A DNA stretch of 64,000 nt from Bolinopsis microptera (Eukaryota > Ctenophora > Tentaculata > Lobata > Bolinopsidae). How positions within the stretch are numbered: position 1 is the first letter of the stretch; each line of letters begins with the position of its first letter. Positions 43,601-55,600 of the stretch are shown here, piece after piece. The notes under the pieces were generated by a model. The model worked only from the letters and a program-made list of their open reading frames with translations. It was not told the origin of the DNA and did not search any database. The stretch covers positions 23,701,603 through 23,765,602 of the forward strand of contig NC_087072.1 in NCBI RefSeq assembly GCF_026151205.1, given 5' to 3'. Made by a program: the position numbers and the translations under genes.

Positions 43601-46600
43601 AGAGCTGTTTTTGACAAGTAACACAATTAATTCTTTACTTAAATCAAATTTATTTTATATTGTTGACGTTTGTTTTAGGGGAGAGGGATGATTTCTGTTT
43701 AATTGTTACGGTAGAAAAAATGCAATAATTTTGTCTTACATGGTTGACAATGACATATTATACGCGCTTTTATGTCCTAATCTTAGATTCAGCTCCGTAA
43801 TAGAGGGAGGGGGGTTATAAATAACCAAACAGTGTGACAACTACTCCTCAGGTGCACCTATGTGGATCCAGATAACATGGTTTCGGAGGAAAAGGAGGAC
43901 TATTGGGTTCAGTTTGACTACAGTGTTATTGACGATGCTACGGACGGTACCCTCCACCCTTTTAACACTATGGTACCTATTTATTTACCGTCATGGTACT
44001 CAAGCTGTATATTAATTTTAAACGGTTGTCGTGTCATTAAAGCTTTTATAACAGTTTGATTTCGAGTCATTGCGAAGTTTAATTTAAATTACATCGCATT
44101 TAAAGCTCATCGCTTGTCACTATGATATTAATAATACCCGCGTATTTCCTTTTTATCTCGGCCCTTTTACTTAAAGTTAAACCAATAACAACCCAGTTAG
44201 AACACGACAGAATAGACTTGTTGGATCACCCTCTTATCAACTCTGTTATCACTTACAAATGGAATGCACAAGGCAAAGTCTGGTGTTATCTCAACGTGTT
44301 CCTCAATGTCATCTTCGTCATATTCATCTCGTTTGTTACCTTACATTCACGCATTATTCACTTTTGTTATTCATTTTTGTCCAGTTGTTCTTAAAATCAT
44401 TCAAGCATTATTCACTTTTATTATTCATTGTTATTCATTATTTTCGGAAAGCCAGATTTACTGCCTCATTTTAGTTAAATCATACATAATGTCACACGCA
44501 CATACATGATTCATAGATGTATTATCTTTATGATCTCCTTATCAGCTTATCTCCGCAGAACGTACGCTCTGATGGAAATACCACCTGATTCTGAATCAAC
44601 TAATAATCGAGAGAAGGGAATTCTACTAGTCTTGTCGCTGTGCTCTATAGGACTTAGTGGGTTGAGACTAGTTCTCGAGCTCTTTCAGCTCATTACCAAC
44701 ACCAGAGGATATTTAAAGTGAGGAGGGAGGCTAACTTTGTTCATCATTACATTTTTAAAGCGAAGAAGATTATGGCTTTGTTATTTGCAATCTTGTTGTA
44801 CCAGGTTTGCTGGTAGCAGTCTAAATTAAACTGAAGTCGCCGCACTAGTCATAAAATATACTATGGTCGAGAGTCGAGCGTGCCATGAATTAACTTGTTA
44901 GTGTAACTTGAACAAATAAACGAAATTACAAATTTGCAACCTAATATGAGACATGAGTGGATTAAAGCAATATTACATTTACTTCAGGGACCCGATGAAC
45001 TATCTGGAAGTGGTTATATTTGGGCTGACTATCGTTTTCTGTCTCTCCATCATACAGTACCCAGATACCAGTCCCAGCTATTTTCAGTGGGAGGTAAGTC
45101 CTAAGTATTTCCCTGTAATTCCCACCTTGTTTTGACATGTACCATTTATGTTCCATTCTGATTTTATGCAATGTGCTTAAACCAGCTGCCAGCACATCAG
45201 GCTTGTTCAGGATATTATTATCATAATTCCTCTAACTAGCTTGTGGCTAACATTTTTAATGATTTGCAGGAACCTAATATCCCGATGTAGAAAGATGGGT
45301 ACACTAGATTACTAACTGCTGCTATACATTATTATGAACATGTACAATTTACACTTTACAGGTTGGTTGCTATGTGGTAGTATTTGCGTGGTACAACATG
45401 TTAATGTCTCTCAAGAAACTCCCTCTTATTGGAATCTACGTTCTCATGATTAAAATTCTCCTGGAATCCTTCATCAAAGTGATGCTGCCAATCTTTCTGT
45501 TTCTCATTCCATACATTCTGATGTTCCATATGAGTTTTCCGGAAGTGAGTTTTCATTTACTTTGTTCAATGTTCAGTATTCACTAAAAACACATTCTTAC
45601 TTAAAACTCCATAATATGTTATATCATCTTTATCTATAGCTAGAGCTGACTTTAAAATGTTTCCTTGAAAACGATGCGTGGATATTATATACAGGGTGGG
45701 CCAAAAGTCAGTGTGCAAACGTTGGCCTTAATAGCTCAGTCACTTAGTGCCCAATTGAAATACTTCCTTCTGGTATGACTTAGTACCACCACTGGTTCGA
45801 AGAATTTGTCAACTCGAAAAATATTCGCGTTCATTTTTTTCAAATGGAGGTTCATTTTCACATTTATTTGATAGTTTGGATAGTCGGATCAAGCTAAATG
45901 TTACTGAATTGTGTTTGGCCATTCTAATTACGTTTGTCCTGAAAGAATTAGAACTGTAGCTTCTCAGATGACCGAGATATGAAGCATAACGAGTTTATTC
46001 ATTACGTGTGATCAGGTGATTGGTTTACCTAATCACGTGATAAGGTGACCCCGTTAACTACCCCGTTAAACATTATGGGAATTGTTAATTAAGGTGTCGT
46101 GTCACGGTGTCACATAATCACCCAGTCAATTTTGTTAACGAGATACACAAAATGATTGATAAATTCGTCATTTCTAATCCGTTTTGCCTCATTTATTCAG
46201 ATCAGATGCAACATTTAATAATCTACTGTCTCTGAAAAAATTAGGCGTCCAGCATGTTCAGAGAAAACAATATAGGTGTTTTAATATTGAATGGGCGTGG
46301 TCTAAAATATTTGAATTTTCAAATTTTGACGACGGAATCCTCGAACCAGTAAGTACAGTATGCCATCTGCAAAGCAACAGCTCTCAAATATAAAACACGG
46401 CGGAGGTATAAGACCCAACGTTTGCACACTGACTTTTGGCCCACCCTGTAGATATATGTAGTGAAAAAAGTTATCTGTTACAAATGAATCAGTTCAAAGC
46501 GATCTGTTATAAATGTATCTGTCACAAACTGTTACAAACTTAGCACCAAACTCCTGCAGACTGAAACGTTTAAAGGAATCGGCACCTCGATTGGCAAAGT

Positions 46601-49600
46601 AGTGACGATGTTCACCGGACAAAGTTTAAGCTTCGAAACGTACTTTGTAGCCGCAAATTCAGCCATCCCCGACTTCATCCACCCTGTTCAATACCCGTAC
46701 TCAACTTATCCTCTTTACATGATGTTTCTCTTTCTCTGCCCTATCATCCTCATGAACCTGCTGGTACGTTTAATTTTTGTGAACTTGTTAAGAGTGCTTT
46801 CTATTTACAGTGTAGTGCTTGGTATTTAAGTCTGGTAGTTGAGACTATGACGGAGTTGTATGAGTCGGTTGAGTTATGTTGTAAAAAAGTAGCGTAAGAA
46901 CCTAGAAGAACTGGGTCAACTTGAAAATATTTTGATACTCATTCCTTTGGTAATAATCCTACTACTCATCGTCTTCTATACTAGCAAAGATTTATTCTAA
47001 TCGCAGTTTTCATGTGATCACGATTGCAGTAGAAATACATTTTTGCCAACCATCAAAATACATTAATTAATAGGCTAACTAATAGCCTAATCTCTCCAAC
47101 AAAAATTTATTGATCATCAATATATATAAAATCATCAATAGATATATAATCGATATCACAAACCAAAAAATACACCGGTAAGCTTTATCTTTCCAATAAA
47201 CATTTCTTTATAATCTAGATATATAATAAAGCTGAACTTCACTTAAACATGTTAAAGATGAAGCTCTGACAAAACAAAAACTCATTTATTACAGACTGTT
47301 TTGGCTATTCTTGATGTGGCTGAAACGAGGATAACATCCAAGTTGCGGAGATCAGCAGAGAGGATCGAGCAAATATTTCGAGCGGAGAAGATAGTTGGAA
47401 AACTTTCATTCTGCGGTGTTTTTGCCGTGTCTCGCTACCCTCACGTTAGTTTTAACATTTCCTAATTCTATAACAATTCTAATTCTTTGATTTTCTCCGC
47501 AGCACCTAATGAATTGGTGTACAGATGGTCGGGGTTAACTGTAAAGAATGGATTAAATTTGTATGTCAGATTGCCATCATTAATACATGTATTATTATCA
47601 TTCCTTAGCCCCGTTTGCGTGCTGTCCCTCTATACTCTGAAGTCTGAAGTTATTAACAAATTAATTGATTTGTAAGCACTAATAGTACAGAAAGGAAACA
47701 CAATATCTTAATTAGGAACACTTTTAAATAAGGGATAGATGCAGTTGAACTGCTGCACTACTACTGGCTAAGGCTATTAAGGCTATCAAGAAAAAACTTG
47801 AGTAGTTAAAAGATTCACATAAAGATCGAAATCTCATTTAACATTTCAGTTCACAGGTATTCTCAGTGGCATAACGAAGGGCCCCGCCGACCCTGCTGTG
47901 CAGGGGGGGGGGGGGGGGGGGCGCCATCTTAGGGGGGCGCCAAATTTTCGTTTGTATGTGGGACAATTTGGAAAAACTTTATTACGGTACTAGCAAAACT
48001 GCGCGTTTAACGTTTGCTCTAAAAACACACTTCCCTAGAAATTTTACCGGCGTAACCTCTAAAATCATCTAATTATTTCAATTTTAGGGAGGGGCGCCAA
48101 AAGGGGAGGGGCCAGGGGGCGCCAACAGGGGGGCACTTTTTCAGCGGGGGCGCCAACGGGCAACGTTATGCCAAACATTATAACTGGCTGGTCACACACA
48201 TCTCAATTAAAATTACCCTAGGCTACTGTTTTCCAAGTCTTGTCCTGTGAGTAAAGTATGCGTGAGAAAGTTTTAATAAAATTATTGTATATTTACTTTT
48301 GAATTTTTAAAATCTAATTTGAGAATGAAGTTTAAAGAAATTTTTAATTAGCACTGTATAGTTTAAGATATGTATAGCTTATTTAAATAACCATTGATAC
48401 AAAGGCCATAATCTTTCGCCAGCTCTCCAATATCCACCCTGAAGCTGCATTTTATATCCTTGAACTACACAATATAAACTAAAGCATGTTTTAGTGTAGA
48501 CTTTTTGTCACAACAAAACTGCAACCTATAATAACAACTATAAACAGAACCCCTAATGTCTGCTAACAATTTTTTTTCTTGTCCTAATCTGAGCCTTGTC
48601 CCTATAAACTTAACTGAACTAGCGTTTCGGTGTTTGCAAAAGCTTCCAGGCACGCATTCCTGCCCCGTTAGTTACTTGTCCTTCCAAAACCAAACTAGCA
48701 GTCAAGGACAAAAAGTCTCTCTCTCTCTCTCTCTGTTCTTGTCAACGGTTTCTGGCCTCCTACTTTAAAGAGGGAGGACTTATCACCGTGCCCACAGAAT
48801 GCAACTCCTGCTAGCTCGGTTCCAGGACTCCCAAAGTATATAAGAAATCATAAAATAATAAATATCAATGCAACAGACCTCTGGAGTCTTGAAGCTGTCA
48901 CTACCTGTCTCAGAGCAAACCCACTTTCGTTGTAGTACTTCTGCGGGCAGACAAGGGACTTCCGAGCAAGGTCAAAGCCTGGGAGATATGTCTCTATGCG
49001 GAGATGGGCCTAGATTGAGTTCCTAGTATGGGATTTAGCGAAAGTTCCTGGTGAAGAATCCTAGGAGGTTACCCAAAAGGGGTTTCCCTATCCAGTCTTG
49101 TCGACTGTTCCACAAATTTGAAGATATGATTGTAGTTTACTGTTGTTAAGGTAGAGTTTACCAATTATCCTCATTCTGAATGTCATGATCTGGATGCACT
49201 TGCAGAGAAGGTGCTGGGATGTTTCTGCTTCTCCTGAAAAGTGTTCACAATCTTGCGTCTCGAATTTGACGTTGTTTGCCACGTTCTGAAAGTAAACTAG
49301 TGGGCTGTGACCTATCCTGAAAGCGACCATGTTAGCCATCTGATGTGAGTTCCAGAAAAATTAAAGTTCCTGTATTTATACAGGCATACTGTACCTACTT
49401 GTTCGAGGATTCCGTCGCCAAAATTTGAAAATTCTAATATTTTAAACCCCGCCCATTCAATATTAAAACACCTATATTGTTCTCTCTGAACATGCTGGAC
49501 GCCTAATTTTTTCAGAGACGGTAGATTATTAAATGTTGCATCTGATCTGAAAAATGATGTGAAACAGATTAGAAATGACGAAGTTATCAAGCATTTTCTG

Positions 49601-52600
49601 TATCTCGTTAACAAAATTGACTGGTAGGAATAGGAATACAAATTTAAAATCTTGAGCTACAATAGTAACTGTTAAGATAATAACAATATCATAAGATTTG
49701 AATTTATTATATTAATATAACTTAACTAAAGTGAAAAATAAAGATTTGACATAGAATATTTTGTTTTCAGTCGCCTTGGTAATGCTGTAATGCTTGAGCC
49801 AGGTCACTTTGCAATTTGCACTCGTCGTTGCGCGAAAAGAAACAAAAGCGGGTACAGTGATTTTCAGTGTTCACTGTTCATGTACTGGCCAGAGAGTCAA
49901 CAAATTTCTTGCGGTTGTTAAAACACGTAGTGGCAAACCTAGCAACGACTCTCGTGAGGTGGACTTGACTTTCGTTCGTGATAAGTTCAATGATTTCACT
50001 GTTGTTGCTGATGAATTTGAGGACGTTTGCTCCAGGGATGACATTGTGAACAGAATAAGATGTCGCAGACGGTTTGATTGGATTTGATATGAGTGACTGG
50101 ATCTTGTCTAGGACTTTTCGCCTCGATGCAGCGTTAAGATCACAATGGTTAAGGAAGTGATCTTCATTCTCAATAATACCAGAACCTAAGACTATATTGC
50201 ACCAGGAGCATATTCGCTCGTCACGAGGAGTTTGATTATATCGGCCAAGTTCAATTTCGAGTCGATGTGCACTGATCCGCAGTCTTGTGATATTAGCACG
50301 GTCTGCATATTTAATGACACTATCTAGGTAATACTCTTTGTTAAATTTGGATTTTAGGTCACGATAGAATTCTAATTTCCGAGAAGTGTTGATACAGGAC
50401 CCCCAATATTCTCTAACGTTACATTTCAAAGTTTTAGTAATGACGTGTGGTGTGAATATTTTACTCCCGATGGGTTGTGTTGATTGAGGAGGAATTCGTT
50501 TCTTGAAACCGTTGTGAATAAGAAAGTCCTCTTTTGGTGGTTTTGCGATACTCGGGTTTCTTTCGAAAAGTAACTTGGAGTGATTGTTTTTGAGTGTGCG
50601 GTAGGCTGTGACATGATCGGTAGAGAAACATGGGTCTAGCGCGAGGACAGGCTCCAAACCCCTGTACCAGTCCAATTTCATGTTCATCTGTTCTTTGAAA
50701 GCTAAGGAGACAATGGAGTTATCTTTGAGATTTTTCAAACGTTGGCTATATTTGAGAGTGAGGTTAATACATTCATAGATTAATGGGTAGCGGCCTGACT
50801 CACCCCAGACGCCTGCGTTGCTGGCTTTACGATTTACCCCCAGTGACCATTTAAGAAAGTGAAGGTGAACTTTTTCGCTGTTCAGAAGACTAATTTTCTT
50901 GAGGATACTAGTTTGAAATTTTGTTTTTGTGTCGGCATCCATATTGAGATCGACTTGTTTTGTTATGTGTTTTATGATAGCCATGTTAGGTGTGTAAATA
51001 GGCGCTCCGTAAAGAACGATAGGTTTAATAAGACCATCAAAGAGTGTTGTTAGAGAGCGGAATGATAATTTGGATTTGTTTACTGAGCTTTTCATGGCAT
51101 AAAGTGCACGCATGGCTTTCTTTTTGAGCTCAGTTCGGGCATTTGTGAATGTGCCGGATTTGTGTATTTCGATTCCTAGATAGCAGTATGACTCGACTTC
51201 TTCTAACAAGTGATCACCAATTTTGAGGGGAACCGGCTGATAAGTATCAAAACGGGCATTAAATTTCATGAGTTTAGTTTTATCTGCATTAATTTCGACG
51301 CCCCATTCCAAGCAGAAATTGTTCAAAGCATCGAGTTGCTTTTGGAGGGTTTTGGGGTCCAGTGCCAAGAGTATCAGATCATCTGCCCATAGTAAGTGAC
51401 TGATAAGTTGGTTCATTAGTTTCGGACAGTTATCATATTCTAGTCGAGGGGAAAGATCTCTGATGTATATCTTAAATAGATCAGGGGAAAGTGGATGACC
51501 CTGTTCAGTTCCTTTATTGATATCAAATTTTTCGCTGACAAATCCAGATAGTTTTATCTGGCCAGTGGAATTTTTATACATATGTTTAAGAACATTAAAT
51601 GTTTTGCCAGTGATACCTAGTTTAGATAATTTTAAGAAAAGAGCTTCACGGCAAACAGAGTCGAAGGCCTTCCGGAAGTCCACAAAAACAGCATAGACGG
51701 GAACCTTGAGCTTTTTGTATTTAGACGTAATTGTGTTGAGTGTGAGTATGTGGTCATATGTTTGAGCTCCTTTAGCGAAGCCAAGTTGATTTATGGGGTC
51801 CGGGTTGTATTCATTTTTGAACTTGATTATCCTGTTTAACATGATGGTCGAAAATAATTTTCCGATTGTACTACTCACAGCAACTGCTCTGTAATTGTCT
51901 GGATTATCTTTGTCGCCTTTTTTGTGTAGGGGTGTAATAATGCTGTTGTTCCATGGGTAAGTTCCAGTGTCCAAACAGCGGTTAAAGACTTTGCAAAGGA
52001 GTTGTGTGTTTGTTGTGGACAAGGTCTTCAGTATTTCATTACATATCATATCCTCCGAGGAACTTTTGCCGTTTTTGAGTGAAGAGATCGCAGTAGATAT
52101 TTCGTCCACAGAGATCTGGCCATTGAGTATTGATTGTGCAGGGGATGGTTGGAAATTATTGTTAATAGCCTCTGCATTTTGAAGCATTTTTTCCTTATTC
52201 TCTACAGTTATGGTGCTATGTGCATTGGCATAAAGTTTACCAAAGAATTTTTGAAAGTTGTCCATGTCATGGCAATCAAATTTGTCAACTCTTCCTTTAA
52301 ATTTTTTCAGTTTTTTGAATTGTTTCCAGTTTAGAATTTTATGGTTGATTATGTGACACCGTGACACGAGACACCCCTTAACAATTCCCATAATGTTTAA
52401 CGGGGTAGTTAACGGGGTCACCTTATCACGTGATTAGGTAAGCCAATCACCTGATCACACGTAATGAATAAACTCGTTAGGCTTCGTATCTCGGTGATCT
52501 GAGAAGCTACAGCTCTCATTTTTTCAGGAGAAACGTAATTCGAATTGCCAAACACAATTCAATAAAATTTGGCTCGATCCGACTATCCAAACTATCAAAT

Positions 52601-55600
52601 AAATGAGAAAATGAACCTTAATTTTTTTAAATGAACACGAATATTTTTCGATTTGACAAATTCCTCGAACCAATGGTGGTAGTAAGTCATGCCAGAAAGA
52701 ATCATTTTAATTGGGCACTCAGTGACTGAGCTATTAAGGCCAACGTATGGGTACTGACTTTTGGCCCACCCTGTATAGGGATTCAGTCCTACAATCATAC
52801 GGTAAAGAACTAGCGGACGAATTCGCAAGGGACGATCAATCCAACAACATCCCCATAGGACCAGAACCCTTCCTCCAATTAGGCCACACTCAGTGACAAA
52901 GGAAAATTCCACTTGAGATGTTCCTCCACAAATACAGGGTTGGCCAACGTATGGGTACTGACTTTTGGCCCACCCTGTATTTGTGGAGGAACATCTCAAG
53001 TGGAATTTTCCTTTGTCACTGAGTGTGGCCTAATTGGAGGAAGGGTTCTGGTCCTATGGGGATGTTGTTGGATTGATCGTCCCTTGCGAATTCGTCCGCT
53101 AGTTCTTTACCGTATGATTGTAGGACTGAATCCCTATACAGGGTGGGCCAAAGATTGTAGGACTGAATCCCTACCGGACGGAATCACTACCACCCAAATA
53201 TCACTACTGGTAGTGATTCAGTCCGGTAGTGATTCAGTCCTAAAATATACCTCAATCCCTACCAGTTGATCTTAGTTCACTAGTCTAATATCATGACGTG
53301 ATCTGAGCCGGTGCTCTCATGGAGTGCTTGCTATGGGGCCTTTCAGACATGTGATACACAGACTTACGTACGCAACGAGGAGCCCTAACATTATGGATGA
53401 CTTTATCCGAACCAGTTCGGTTCGGATCAAGTCATCCATAATGACCTGCTATACGACAATACAGTGATGTGAACCTTCACATGCTCCGTGCTCGGTATCT
53501 CAATCAGCTAGCGGGACCACCTTAACAGAAAGAGGGAAGACAAGACCTACTGGAAGTGCAACAAGCGCAAGTCCCGCCTGATCCTTGTCCAGGACACCTT
53601 CTGTTCTGCTACCCCTCATGACCACGAATCTCAACCAGCAGAAATTGCAGCCCACCGCTCCAAGTCTAAAATGCATTATTGTGTGATTTAAATTACTGTA
53701 TCAGTATATTATCTATTATTCTTTGACCAAATTTCTGCTTAGTCAATTATCACGAAAAATCTAATAATAATTAACAAAAAATAAAATAATTAACTAATGA
53801 AATACGAATAATTATGCCTTTATTGCAAAGTTCAGTAGGGATCACATCAAAGTGGTTAGGTTTAGATATTAGCGGTAGTGATTCAGTCCGGTAGTGATTC
53901 AGTCCTAAAATATACCTCAATCCCTACCAATAGTGATTGGTAGTGATTCAGTCCGTTAGGGATTCAGTCATGTAGTGATTCGGTCCGTTCACCTTACCGT
54001 ATACTCCTTCATGTCCTGGAACGGAGTTCTACTCGATGAGAATACCTAGTGAGTTGAGTTGGTCTGAGATGTTCAGAACGAACCTGGAGTTAAAACTGAT
54101 GCTGTTAAGGGGGCTGGGGGGGGTCTTCATCAAAATTCTCTCGAAATTGACTTTATAGTTGTTTCTGGTAGAAGGGAGTGATATCTACCAGCTGCTTTTG
54201 GTCCCATGGAAAAATATTGTTTCTAGCCGAAATTATCGCCGGTCTAAGGTCAGCGCTTATGCGTAATTGTATTGCGCGAGCGATTTTCAATCGCAAATTC
54301 TGAAAATCGAGTCTAAAAATCTATCTTCTCCTACATTTTTTGAGCAATCACCCTGAAACTCTCAGGATATGTTCTAGGGACCATTTATAAGATTCGATCG
54401 AGCCAAAATTTTGAGATAGGCCTTCAAAAATTTTTTATTTAATTTTGAAAATCTTGGACCTGAAAAAATCGTAAAAAAACGAGGTCCAAGATTTTCAAAA
54501 TTGAATAAAACTTTTTTAAAGGCCTATCTCAAAATTTTGGCTCGATCGAATCTTATAAATGGTCCCTAGAACATATCCTGAGAGTTTCAGGGTGATTGCT
54601 CAAAAAATGTAGGAGAAGATAGATTTTAAGACTCGATTTTCAGAATTTGCGATTGAAAATCGCTCACGCAATACAATTACACATAAGCGCTGACCTTAGA
54701 CCGGCGATAATTTCGGCTAAGAACAATATTTTTCCATGGGACCAAAAGCAGCTGGTAGATATCACTCCCTTCTACCAGAAACAACTATAAAGTCAATTTC
54801 GAGAGAATTTTGATTAAGACCCCCCCGGCCCCCTTAAGCGCTTTAAAAGCAGCCTGGGAATCTGAGAGGAATTTATAATTGATGGAGATCCTAAGTTATC
54901 ATTAGTCCAGATACTTGCCATGTATAACGCAAAAAGTCATACACCAAATAAGGGCATTATATTTTATGAATCCGTTTACATCTTTTTATTCTGTAACAAT
55001 GTGCTAAAATTAAATTTCTTGTTTCATTGAATTTCTTGTTTCATTGACTGGGTATGCTACCTGGTTATCTACTCAATTAACATATAACTGAATTTACCTT
55101 CAATTCGTTTTCGGTATAAAAATAAAATTATTTCGGTTCCGACAACATATCGTCGGCCCTCATTTCGACGGGACCGGTAGTGTAGCTGTTAGTCGAAAAA
55201 TATGTGACCCAGGCCACTGTCAACAACTCACTTTTCAGGGAAAAGTGTACCCAAACAAGGTAGTCTATCCACTGTCCCTATTCTTCTGTTTTGGTAAAAC
55301 AGTATACGACTTCAAAGGCAGTCATGTGGTCGAGATCGTGTCTAGACGCCGTCAGGTATTTTTAGTTTACTTTACTTCGTATTAATTCCTCAATATTTAG
55401 AACTGACCAATTTATTTACGAATTCATGTGTTTTATTGTGTGGATGCAAGGTCTTGTTTCCTATAGCAAAACACACTCCACAATATGGTCATCAAAGTTC
55501 CGGTTATTGTGTTTTTTTGCTGGAGGACGAATGTTAAATTCTTTCTTCGTATAATGTCATTCCACCTCAACAACTATGTGAAAATGCGAATAAGAGGTCA

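Larger units (their letters stand above)
40629..45141 (+). repeat. Intragenic tandem duplication of about 2.2-2.3 kb
   Basis: Unit 1 (about 40629-42942) and unit 2 (about 42948-45141) both begin atgctttataatatcactgc and end ccaccttgttttgacatgta. Differences are few substitutions plus small indels (short extra blocks near 40700 and 42110 in unit 1, and near 44380 in unit 2). High identity in intron DNA shows the event is recent. Confidence 0.92.

Noticed and set aside
52595-53269. Frames containing TGWAKSQYPYVG
   Set aside because: Translation of MITE termini and palindrome arms.
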